The position numbers and the translations under genes were made by a program. A stretch of 7,887 nt of DNA from Ruminococcus sp. UBA4385 (GTDB lineage Bacteria; Bacillota_A; Clostridia; Oscillospirales; Ruminococcaceae). Below, piece after piece: positions 1 to 6,484 of the stretch (position 1 is the first letter of the stretch; each line of letters begins with the position of its first letter). A model generated the notes under the pieces. It did no database searches. It was not told the DNA's origin and worked only from the letters and a program-made list of their open reading frames with translations. Where the stretch lies: the NCBI GenBank assembly GCA_002391065.1, contig DGRP01000143.1, positions 1 to 7,887 of the forward strand, in the 5' to 3' direction.

Positions 1-18
1 GGTCGTGCGGTGTTGCCT
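1..18. repeat. End of a MITE-family element, cut by the window start
   Basis: These 18 bases read GGTCGTGCGGTGTTGCCT. They are the reverse complement of the 18 bases at 7791-7808 and differ at one base from the right end of the complete MITE (1285-1302). The orientation is that of a right end, so the rest of this element would lie to the left of the window. It stops 15 bases before the -35 box of the promoter for the tRNA thiolation gene. Only the end is visible, so it could also be a solo terminal remnant. Confidence 0.65.
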
Positions 19-33
19 TAATTAAGTTCTTCC

Positions 34-62
34 TTGATTTTCCTTACAGTCTGTGCTATAAT
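34..62 (+). promoter_or_regulatory. Sigma-A promoter of the TtcA-like gene
   Basis: A -35 box TTGATT (34-39) and a -10 box TATAAT (57-62) are separated by exactly 17 bases. A TG at 54-55 gives an extended -10. Transcription would begin near 69, leaving a leader of about 28 bases before the GTG start at 97. No operator or riboswitch is visible in that leader. Confidence 0.75.
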
Positions 63-96
63 AAAGTGTATTTTTTTTCAGCGGAGATGATAGCAG

Positions 97-942
97 GTGT
101 CAGACAGAAACAGCTTTTCGGCAGAATGTGAGAGAAGCCTTCAAAGGCGCTTTCGCAAGGATATATGGAACAGATTTACAAAGGGCATAAAGGAATACAG
201 GCTCTTTTCCGAGGGCGACAGGATAGCCGTGTGCATTTCGGGAGGAAAAGATTCAATGCTTCTGGCAAAGCTTATGCAGATGCTTCAGAGACATTCTGAT
301 TTTCCGTTTGAGCTGCGCTATATAGTCATGGACCCGGGCTATGCGCCTGCAAACCGCGCTATGATCGAGGAAAATGCCCGAAAGCTTGATATACCGATAG
401 AAATATTCGACTCACAGATTTTTGACAGCGTGTATAATATAGAAAAGAATCCCTGCTATCTCTGTGCCAGAATGAGAAGGGGATACCTCTACGCAAAGGC
501 AAAGGAGCTCGGCTGCAATAAGATAGCACTTGGACACCACTATGACGATGTGATAGAAACTATCCTTATGTCTATGCTTTACGGCGGTCAGATACAGAAC
601 ATGATGCCAAGGCTTACAAGCACGAACTTTGAGGGCATGGAGCTTATAAGACCTCTTTATCTTGTGCGTGAGGAGAGCATAATCAGGTGGCGTGATGCAA
701 ACGGACTTACGTTTCTGCGCTGTGCCTGTCGGTTTACCGAGCAGAGCGAGGAGCAGGAGAGCCTGTCAAAGCGCAAAGAGACAAAGGCACTGATAAGAGA
801 GCTCAGAAAGACCAACCCGAGGGTGGAGAAGAATATTTTCAGCTCAGTCTCGAATGTAAGTCTTTCACAGCTGATAGAGTATAAGGACGAAGCAGGAGAG
901 CGCCACAGCTTTCTGGAGAGGTTTTCAGACGGCGATCCTTGA
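97..942 (+). CDS. TtcA-family tRNA 2-thiocytidine biosynthesis protein (PP-loop ATPase)
   Basis: This 281-residue cytoplasmic protein belongs to the PP-loop ATP pyrophosphatase family. It most resembles TtcA, which adenylates cytidine 32 of certain tRNAs and replaces its 2-oxygen with sulfur using a 4Fe-4S cluster. Seen in the sequence: the PP-loop SGGKDS at residues 48-53, a CxxC pair at C120 and C123, the GHHYDD motif at 146-151, and further cysteines at C209 and C211. In TtcA, the CxxC pair and one downstream cysteine bind the cluster; which of C209 or C211 does so here cannot be told. The start is GTG at 97, with GGAG at 83-86 ten bases upstream; an ATG at 87 is out of frame and closes quickly. 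The length is slightly below that of the E. coli protein (about 311). Clostridial PP-loop relatives are numerous, so the exact tRNA target is an inference and no symbol is assigned. Confidence 0.88.
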   Translation: MSDRNSFSAECERSLQRRFRKDIWNRFTKGIKEYRLFSEGDRIAVCISGGKDSMLLAKLMQMLQRHSDFPFELRYIVMDPGYAPANRAMIEENARKLDIPIEIFDSQIFDSVYNIEKNPCYLCARMRRGYLYAKAKELGCNKIALGHHYDDVIETILMSMLYGGQIQNMMPRLTSTNFEGMELIRPLYLVREESIIRWRDANGLTFLRCACRFTEQSEEQESLSKRKETKALIRELRKTNPRVEKNIFSSVSNVSLSQLIEYKDEAGERHSFLERFSDGDP

Positions 943-1082
943 TGATAGTCAAGCTTCGATCTGCGCCTTTTCACGGACGTTTTTCCGTCTGTTGGAGACT
1001 GCATGAGTCAGGGTGGCTATGCCTTTAGTAAATCACTACGTTTTTTTGGATAAAACAGGGGCAAATTCGTGAAAATATGCGA
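943..1082. other. Intergenic stretch after the TtcA-like gene, no gene seen
   Basis: This is the first part of the 389-base gap between the two genes. It holds only weak inverted repeats: CTTGA/TCAAG over the stop codon (938-942 with 949-953) and ACGGA/TCCGT (973-977 with 984-988). Neither is followed by a proper T-run, so no convincing terminator can be called for the upstream gene. A 16-codon reading frame at 1003-1053 has GGAG five bases before it, but nothing else supports it. Confidence 0.5.
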
Positions 1083-1111
1083 TTGACAATAGTTTATCAT
1101 TATGCTATGAT
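1083..1111 (+). promoter_or_regulatory. Strong extended -10 promoter of the ABC transporter gene
   Basis: A perfect -35 TTGACA (1083-1088) is followed by a 17-base spacer and TATGAT (1106-1111). A TG at 1103-1104 makes an extended -10. The transcription start should fall near 1118, about eight bases before the MITE-like element begins. The transcript therefore carries the whole element in its leader of roughly 215 bases before the ATG at 1332. No other comparable promoter is visible between the element and the gene. Confidence 0.8.
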
Positions 1112-1125
1112 TATAAATGTCTTAC

Positions 1126-1305
1126 TATAGGCAACACCGCACAACCATTGTATGCCAGATACGCAGTCAGATTTTTCGTCAGATTGCCTAAATTTACCGC
1201 AGGAATACTGTCGTATTTCAAGGTAAATTTGGGCGATATGACGGTAAATATGCAAGTAGATGGCATACAAAGGCATATGCCGGTGGTTGTGCGGTGTTGC
1301 CTATA
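1126..1305. mobile_element. Complete MITE-like palindromic element, 180 bp
   Basis: The ends 1126-1147 and 1284-1305 are perfect 22-base inverted repeats with the core AGGCAACACCGCACAACC. The pairing continues inward: TTGTATGCCA (1148-1157) pairs with 1261-1270, and 1177-1198 pairs with 1222-1243 with three mismatches. Almost the whole unit can fold into one long hairpin with a small loop near 1200-1220. The right arm holds 13 extra bases (1271-1283) containing the palindrome GGCATATGCC. No transposase is encoded; a 63-codon frame here is a by-product of the repeat. The flanks suggest insertion at TA or AT, but the end bases are palindromic, so the exact boundary and target duplication cannot be fixed. 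Related ends occur at 1-18 and 7791-7808. It would need a transposase supplied from elsewhere. Confidence 0.85.
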
Positions 1306-1316
1306 TCATTTGTCGG

Positions 1317-1323
1317 AAAGGAG
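1317..1323 (+). promoter_or_regulatory. Ribosome binding site that fixes the ABC transporter start
   Basis: AAAGGAG lies eight bases before ATG 1332. The longer frame opening at ATG 1260 would begin inside the mobile element, has no ribosome binding site, and would add 24 residues unrelated to the ABC family. The site lies 12 bases after the end of the MITE. Confidence 0.88.
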
Positions 1324-1331
1324 ACGGATAT

Positions 1332-4300
1332 ATGCTTGAATTAAAGGGTATCGTCAAGGATTACCTTGCAGGTGAAAATACCGTTCATGCACTTAAAGGC
1401 GTGGATATTAAATTCAGACAGTCAGAGCTTGTGTGTATCCTCGGACCTTCGGGCTGCGGAAAAACCACAATGCTCAATATCATAGGCGGTCTCGACCATT
1501 ATACTGAGGGCGATCTTCTCATTAACGGCCGTTCGACCAAGAACTTCAAGGAGAGGGACTGGGACGCTTACAGAAACTATTCGGTAGGCTTTGTGTTCCA
1601 GAGCTACAACCTTATACCTCACCAGACTGTTCTCCAGAACGTTGAGCTTGCACTTACGCTGTCGGGTGTTTCAAAGCACGAAAGACGTGAAAGAGCAAAG
1701 AAGGCACTTGAAGATGTAGGCCTTGGAAACCAGCTCAACAAGCGCCCGGGTGAGATGTCAGGCGGTCAGATGCAGAGAGTTGCGATCGCCAGAGCTATAG
1801 TCAACAATCCTGATATTATCCTTGCCGATGAGCCTACGGGAGCACTTGATACTCAGACGGGCGTTCAGGTAATGGAGATACTCAAGGAGATAGCTAAAGA
1901 GCGCCTTGTAGTTATGGTAACGCATAACCCCGATCTTGCAGAGAATTATTCGACAAGAATAATCAATATGCTCGACGGAAAAATCACAGGCGACTCAATG
2001 CCGCTTACAGAGGAAGAGGAAAAGGCAGAGGCTGAGCGTGACAAAGCCATTCAGGAAGAGCGTGTGAAAAAGAAGAAGGAAAAGAAGCCTTCAATGTCGC
2101 TGATGACACAGTTCTCGCTGTCGCTGAAAAACCTCTTTACCAAGAAGGGAAGAACAGCCCTTACCTCCTTTGCGGGAAGTATCGGTATCATAGGTATAGC
2201 ACTTATATATTCAATATCTCAGGGCTTTTCGACATATATCGACACGGTTCAGGAGGAGACCCTTTCAAGCTATCCGCTGACCATACAGAAGACCGAGACT
2301 AACCTCGGAGACATTATGGAAGTGTTCATGGAGGCAGGAGAGGGAAAGGTTGACCACGATAAAGACGCGATCTACCCAAGGGCTGCTATCTATGACATTA
2401 TTAATGTTGTCAGCAAAGACGAGCAGAAGGAAAATGACCTCAGAGCCTTCAAGAAATATATTGAGGAGCAGAGAAAAGATAAAGAAACCAAGCTCGGCAA
2501 GGCTCTGAACGGTGTTCAGTATAAGTATAACTTTGACCTGCTTATCTACACAAAGAACGTAGACGGTCAGATAATTCAGTCAGATACCCAGCAGCTTATG
2601 AGGGGCATTCTTGCTGATTATATGCACATTGATATGTCCGTAATGGAGAACGCAAGCTCTTCCTTCGGCGGAAGCGGAATGATGATGGGCGGAATGTCCT
2701 CGGGAATGTGGCAGGAAATGCTCACAGGTGAGGACGGCTCACTTATCAGCCCCCTGATTGAGAAGCAGTATGACCTTATTTACGGCTCATGGCCGAATGA
2801 CTATAACGAGATCGTTCTTGTAGTTGACCAGAACAACGAGCTCGATGACCTTACACTTTATGCACTGGGTCTCCAGTCAAAGGAAGAGGTAGACAAGGTC
2901 ATGGACGCTGCCATGAAGGGCGAGAAGATCAAGGACAAGAAAGATGTAAGCTGGTCTTACGAGGATATCTGCAATATGGAGTTCAGAGCAGTGCTCAACT
3001 CCGACTGCTATAACTACGATGCAGCTTCGGGTCTTTACAGCGACATCAGAAATACCGACAACGGAACAACCTTCCTGTATGACAATGCTATACCGCTTAA
3101 AGTAACAGGTATCATCAGACCCGATGAAGATGCTACCGCAGCTATGATAACAGGTACTATCGGCTACACCAAGAAGCTTACCGATTATGTTATTGATAAG
3201 CAGAAGGGCTCCGATGTTATTCAGGCACAGCTTGATTCTCCTGAAATGGACGTTATAACAGGCCTGCCGTTCAAGCCCGAGAATACCTCGTTCACCGACG
3301 CCGACAAGGCAGCAGCCTTTAAGGCATACCTTGCCTCGGTAGGCGATGCCCAGAAGCCTGAGCTCTATAAGAAAATGATGGCTGTACCGCCTCAGGAGGT
3401 AATAGATCAGGCACTTGCTGAGGGCATGAAGGGCCTCAAGCGTGAGGACATTGAAGCTCAGATGATACAGACACTTACAACTCAGATGAATGTTGATGAG
3501 GAGCAGGTAAAGGGCTATATCGCAAATATGAGCGATGATGAGCTGAATGAGATGTACTCAAATATGATAGTTGAGGGCATAAAGGCTCAGTACAGCCAGA
3601 AAATTGATGAGGAGCTTTCAAAGCTTACAGATGAGCAGGCAGCTGCGGCTTTTGACCAGACAATAAAGCTGCTTACAGATTCACAGCTTGCAGCTTACTA
3701 TGATTCAATTATGGAGTTCTCAACCTCAAATTATGAGCTCAACCTCAAAAACCTCGGCTATGTTGATACCGATGAGCCTTCGAGCATAAACCTTTATGCA
3801 AAGAGCTTTGCCGATAAGGACTCTATCACCGAGGCAATTGATGACTACAATAAGGGCAAGGAAGAGCTCGACCAGATAAAGTACACCGACTATATCGGTC
3901 TGATGATGAGCTCTATCACAACGATTATCAATGCTATCACCTATGTACTGATTGCATTTGTAAGTATCTCTCTTGTAGTATCCTCGATCATGATAGGCGT
4001 AATCACACTTATCTCTGTTCAGGAGAGAACAAAGGAGATCGGTATTCTCAGAGCAGTCGGAGCATCAAAGAGAAATGTCAGCAATATGTTCAATGCAGAG
4101 ACGGCGCTTATCGGCTTCTCCTCGGGACTGTTGGGCGTTGTCGTGACGTACCTGCTGTGCATACCTATAAATATAATAGTTTATAAGCTGACCGAGCTCG
4201 GCGGACTCAAAGCATATCTGCCGATACCGACAGCACTCATACTCATAACTATAAGCATTCTTCTCTCGCTCATTTCGGGGCTTATCCCGTCAAGAAGCGC

Positions 4301-4340
4301 AGCAAAGAAGGACCCTGTAGTGGCACTGAGGACAGAATAA
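1332..4340 (+). CDS. MacB-like ABC transporter, fused ATPase and FtsX-type permease
   Basis: This 1002-residue membrane protein joins an ABC ATPase to a FtsX/MacB-type permease. Residues 1-225 are the ATPase: Walker A GPSGCGKT (38-45), Q-loop Q90, signature MSGGQ (142-146), Walker B IILADE (162-167) and H-loop H198. A Lys/Glu-rich linker (about 225-255) leads to the first membrane segment (about 276-296). Three more follow near the C-terminus (about 867-895, 924-950 and 964-985), with the family's cytoplasmic ERTKEIGILRAVGAS stretch between the second and third. The outer domain, about 298-862, is much larger than in MacB. It holds a Met-rich patch (450-463) and a 16-residue repeat (733-796). 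Such proteins usually transmit ATP-driven motion across the membrane to export or extract peptides, antibiotics or lipids. The substrate here is unknown, and no accessory membrane-fusion gene or sensor kinase is adjacent. It is a single-gene unit between its own promoter and terminator, with the MITE in its leader. Confidence 0.9.
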   Translation: MLELKGIVKDYLAGENTVHALKGVDIKFRQSELVCILGPSGCGKTTMLNIIGGLDHYTEGDLLINGRSTKNFKERDWDAYRNYSVGFVFQSYNLIPHQTVLQNVELALTLSGVSKHERRERAKKALEDVGLGNQLNKRPGEMSGGQMQRVAIARAIVNNPDIILADEPTGALDTQTGVQVMEILKEIAKERLVVMVTHNPDLAENYSTRIINMLDGKITGDSMPLTEEEEKAEAERDKAIQEERVKKKKEKKPSMSLMTQFSLSLKNLFTKKGRTALTSFAGSIGIIGIALIYSISQGFSTYIDTVQEETLSSYPLTIQKTETNLGDIMEVFMEAGEGKVDHDKDAIYPRAAIYDIINVVSKDEQKENDLRAFKKYIEEQRKDKETKLGKALNGVQYKYNFDLLIYTKNVDGQIIQSDTQQLMRGILADYMHIDMSVMENASSSFGGSGMMMGGMSSGMWQEMLTGEDGSLISPLIEKQYDLIYGSWPNDYNEIVLVVDQNNELDDLTLYALGLQSKEEVDKVMDAAMKGEKIKDKKDVSWSYEDICNMEFRAVLNSDCYNYDAASGLYSDIRNTDNGTTFLYDNAIPLKVTGIIRPDEDATAAMITGTIGYTKKLTDYVIDKQKGSDVIQAQLDSPEMDVITGLPFKPENTSFTDADKAAAFKAYLASVGDAQKPELYKKMMAVPPQEVIDQALAEGMKGLKREDIEAQMIQTLTTQMNVDEEQVKGYIANMSDDELNEMYSNMIVEGIKAQYSQKIDEELSKLTDEQAAAAFDQTIKLLTDSQLAAYYDSIMEFSTSNYELNLKNLGYVDTDEPSSINLYAKSFADKDSITEAIDDYNKGKEELDQIKYTDYIGLMMSSITTIINAITYVLIAFVSISLVVSSIMIGVITLISVQERTKEIGILRAVGASKRNVSNMFNAETALIGFSSGLLGVVVTYLLCIPINIIVYKLTELGGLKAYLPIPTALILITISILLSLISGLIPSRSAAKKDPVVALRTE

Positions 4341-4353
4341 TACCATATATTGT

Positions 4354-4390
4354 ATCACCGCAGGGAATCAGCTCTGCGGTGATTTGTTTA
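4354..4390 (+). terminator. Rho-independent terminator of the ABC transporter gene
   Basis: A 10-bp stem ATCACCGCAG (4354-4363) / CTGCGGTGAT (4374-4383) has a 10-base loop and is followed by TTTGTTT. It lies 13 bases after the stop codon. Confidence 0.88.
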
Positions 4391-4448
4391 TAATGCTGAT
4401 AAAATTGTTGTGAAATTTGTGCATTTCCATAAAAATACTTGTACCTTA

Positions 4449-4477
4449 TTGACTAGGTATCAAAAAAGTAATATAAT
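4449..4477 (+). promoter_or_regulatory. Sigma-A promoter of the secreted-protein operon
   Basis: TTGACT (4449-4454), a 17-base spacer and a perfect TATAAT (4472-4477) precede a leader of about 28 bases. The ribosome binding site AGGAGGT (4497-4503) is eight bases before ATG 4512. The region from 4391 to 4448 is AT-rich and shows no clear operator. Confidence 0.8.
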
Positions 4478-4511
4478 TAATTTGATAAATTATCTGAGGA
4501 GGTAGAACCTG

Positions 4512-5675
4512 ATGAGATTAAGAAAAATATTTGCAGGTCTGATAGCTTCGGCGATGGCGTTTACAACTATGGCAAGTATGGCTGCGTTTGAGGTTAGTGC
4601 GGAAACTAAACTGGTAGAAAACAGCAGTATCGAATTTAATGTTACAGTTGCTAAGTCACAGTGGGGTGATTGGCTGGAATCATCATATAACGAGTCACTG
4701 ATGGATGTTTTTTCCAGCTCCAAGAAATTGGAAGAGGCAGATCAGATAACCATTACTGCGACAGTATCTAATGTTAATGGTGCTTCTGCCAATGATTTTT
4801 TCATTGTACCGTATGCTCAGGTCGGCTCAAACTGGGATTGGAAAGCAATAGACAATACTTATTTCAGTAACGGCAGTGTATCGGTTACCTATGATATTGA
4901 AGATCTGGGTATCACAAAAGCCGATGAATTGAAGACTTGCGGAGTGCAGTTTGCTGTTGGCAACGTGAAAGAAGGTCAGAGTATAACAGCGGATATAGTT
5001 TATAGTGTTTCAATGACCGGTGAATTTACAACCGATTATTCTTATGTTGAGTCGGGCCATGCACACATTTATGATGAAGAGGCATCGTGGTGGTGTCAGT
5101 ATCAGCCGAATTTATCCGTTTCGGATCTGATAGGTGATATTGACCCTGAAAAAGTTGAATCTATTACTTTCGAAGGAGATAATCAGTTCGTTATTGGCTA
5201 TAATGCGGTCGATTATGCCTATTTTAACGAGAGTGAAGAGTATAGTCATTGGAAAAGCAGTCAGCCTTCAACAACAATAACTATTGATGATATTGATTTA
5301 AGTGATGAAGGCTTTGCAATAGCTTTTGTCGGTAACGGAGCTAAAACAACCTATGATATAACCTGGACAATAAATACTTCTGACGGTATACTCAAAGAGG
5401 GCGAATACAATCAGTTTGCATTCAGTAAGGAAGTAGTACGTTATCAGAGATATGTAAAGGTAGTTAAAAAATCTGAACTTGAAGGTATGCACAAGGCAAC
5501 ATTCACTTTTACATATAATGGTAATGTGTATTCTGTAGATAAGAAAGAGTACTATACTTCCTGCAAGGCAAAGAATGTTCGCTATACAGCAGAAGACGGC
5601 TGTGTTCTGCTTGTTCTAACCGTAAAGGGTGTTCCGTCTGATACAGTACTTGACGTAACCTGTGAACTATCATAA
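4512..5675 (+). CDS. Secreted protein with two tandem beta-rich modules, function unknown
   Basis: This 387-residue protein starts with a Sec signal peptide: a basic start (R2, R4, K5), a hydrophobic core to about residue 25, and a likely cut after VSA (28-30). The mature part seems to hold two related modules, about 36-170 and 178-290. They share the order: aromatic entry (WGDW 51-54; WWCQY 193-197), an SL/SDL helix-like stretch, an IT strand, a WK pair (110-111; 247-248), an acidic D-I-x-D-L/I strand, then a GVQFAVGN-like (144-151) or FAIAFVGN (268-275) strand before a final strand. A third beta-rich domain fills 305-387, with cysteines C351, C364 and C384. There is no dockerin, LPxTG motif or catalytic motif. 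The aromatic-rich beta-sandwich look suggests a carbohydrate-binding or surface-adhesion role, common in Ruminococcus secretomes, but this is inference. The 44-residue peptide gene follows after 16 bases. Confidence 0.8.
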   Translation: MRLRKIFAGLIASAMAFTTMASMAAFEVSAETKLVENSSIEFNVTVAKSQWGDWLESSYNESLMDVFSSSKKLEEADQITITATVSNVNGASANDFFIVPYAQVGSNWDWKAIDNTYFSNGSVSVTYDIEDLGITKADELKTCGVQFAVGNVKEGQSITADIVYSVSMTGEFTTDYSYVESGHAHIYDEEASWWCQYQPNLSVSDLIGDIDPEKVESITFEGDNQFVIGYNAVDYAYFNESEEYSHWKSSQPSTTITIDDIDLSDEGFAIAFVGNGAKTTYDITWTINTSDGILKEGEYNQFAFSKEVVRYQRYVKVVKKSELEGMHKATFTFTYNGNVYSVDKKEYYTSCKAKNVRYTAEDGCVLLVLTVKGVPSDTVLDVTCELS

Positions 5676-5691
5676 AAGGAGGCACTAATCA

Positions 5692-5826
5692 ATGAAACAT
5701 TCATTTATCGATGCTGAAATAGAGATCATAAAATTCACAACAACTGATGTTATTGAAGACAGCGGTATGACTAACGGTGGAAGTGCAGGTAATCCTACAA
5801 CCAACCCTGATATTACTCTTCCATAA
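5692..5826 (+). CDS. 44-residue peptide with very strong ribosome binding site, unknown function
   Basis: ATG 5692 is preceded by AAAAGGAGG (5674-5682) with nine bases between, a near-perfect site that argues for real translation. The 44-residue product has no signal peptide, membrane segment or cysteine. Its first half is charged and hydrophobic (an EIEIIKF stretch at 9-15, then TTTDVIEDSG at 16-25). The second half is Gly/Asn/Thr/Pro-rich and ends in NPDITLP. From memory, short Clostridia peptides with the pattern E-I-x-I-x-x-F-x-T-x-D-V-I-x-x-S-G followed by a Gly/Asn-rich tail recur as unnamed hypotheticals; this was not searched. It shares the secreted-protein transcript and is the last gene before a strong terminator. 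It could be a peptide signal, a modified-peptide precursor or a small regulator; no modifying enzyme is nearby. Confidence 0.7.
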   Translation: MKHSFIDAEIEIIKFTTTDVIEDSGMTNGGSAGNPTTNPDITLP

Positions 5827-5835
5827 ATAACTGAA

Positions 5836-5862
5836 CGGCAGGCTTTGTGCCTGCCGCTTTTT
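5836..5862 (+). terminator. Strong terminator between the 44-residue peptide and the lipoprotein
   Basis: An 8-bp GC-rich stem CGGCAGGC (5836-5843) / GCCTGCCG (5849-5856) with loop TTTGT is followed by C and five T residues. It begins nine bases after the peptide stop codon. The lipoprotein ribosome binding site begins two bases after the T-run, so the terminator may also act as an attenuator for that gene. Confidence 0.88.
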
Positions 5863-5876
5863 CAGAGGTGAAAACT

Positions 5877-6479
5877 ATGAAAAAAATATTAGCACTTACT
5901 GCAGCCCTTATGCTGACAATGTCTTTCTGTGCCTGCAGTGATGACGATAACAGCTCCTCAAAGGCGGATAAGGCTTTCTCAAATTCATCAAAGTCTGTAT
6001 CTGAAAATATGAAAGAGGGCTCCCTTGCGGAAATAACCGATGATAAGGGTGTCGATATTGTCCTTGGAGAGGAGACATCGGGCACTGAAAAAAAGGCTTC
6101 CGAAAAATCAGCTAAGGACAGCTCGTCAGAGAAATCCGAGTCTGCCGGCAGCTCTAAAAAAACAACCTCGGATAAGAGCAGCAGGTCGGGCTCTTCAACT
6201 ACCGTAAAGACAACAGATAAAGCATCTGACAAAAACGGAAACGGTACAAGCTCCGCTAAGAGCACGACCAAAAAGGAAAGCTCGGGAAGCAAAGGTGAGC
6301 TTGTGATAGAAGACGAGCCCGGAAACGGCGGCTCAGGTGAGGGCTTCACTCCGGGAAATAAGACAACGAAGCAGACCTCTGCACAGACACCTGACCCCGA
6401 AACTCCGACAAAGGCCACTACAGAGGAAATACCCATTCCCGATGACGGCCTGGATTGGGGCCCGCTGATACCCGTATAA
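5877..6479 (+). CDS. Ser/Thr/Lys-rich low-complexity lipoprotein
   Basis: This 200-residue product begins with a lipoprotein signal: K2-K3, a hydrophobic core, and a lipobox-like FCAC ending at C20 (C18 is the alternative). The mature N-terminus, SDDDNSSS, is acidic and polar as expected after a lipid-anchored cysteine. Residues 66-185 are almost entirely Ser, Thr, Lys, Gly, Glu and Pro and look disordered, like a cell-wall spacer. The only non-repetitive parts are short: an acidic stretch at 52-65 (with VDIVLG), ELVIEDE at 141-147, and the C-terminal tail ending DWGPLIPV. No enzyme domain is visible. The start at 5877 is chosen over an in-frame start at 5847 because AGAGGTG (5864-5870) precedes it and because the longer form would begin inside the terminator hairpin. 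No promoter is visible between 5826 and 5877. Confidence 0.82.
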   Translation: MKKILALTAALMLTMSFCACSDDDNSSSKADKAFSNSSKSVSENMKEGSLAEITDDKGVDIVLGEETSGTEKKASEKSAKDSSSEKSESAGSSKKTTSDKSSRSGSSTTVKTTDKASDKNGNGTSSAKSTTKKESSGSKGELVIEDEPGNGGSGEGFTPGNKTTKQTSAQTPDPETPTKATTEEIPIPDDGLDWGPLIPV

Positions 6480-6484
6480 AAATG

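Noticed and set aside
657..1004. A 115-codon minus-strand frame over the end of the TtcA-like gene
   Set aside because: It is a shadow of a well-supported gene, with no family resemblance or start signal.
1003..1053. A 16-codon frame (MSQGGYAFSKS...) with GGAG upstream
   Set aside because: It is too short to separate from chance, has no promoter of its own and no supporting context.
1260..1331. A 24-residue N-terminal extension of the ABC transporter starting at ATG 1260
   Set aside because: It would start inside the MITE, has no ribosome binding site and adds sequence foreign to the ABC family; ATG 1332 has AAAGGAG at good spacing.
1148..1339. A 63-codon reading frame across the MITE
   Set aside because: It is created by the palindromic repeat, lacks a good ribosome binding site and overlaps the start of the ABC gene.
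5847..5876. A longer lipoprotein starting at 5847
   Set aside because: The added ten codons lie inside the terminator hairpin and would spoil the lipoprotein signal; ATG 5877 has its own ribosome binding site and a normal signal start.
5813..6436. A 207-codon minus-strand frame opposite the lipoprotein
   Set aside because: Its Ser/Phe/Leu/Val/Pro-rich product is the mirror of the low-complexity Ser/Lys/Glu coding on the plus strand, with no ribosome binding site.
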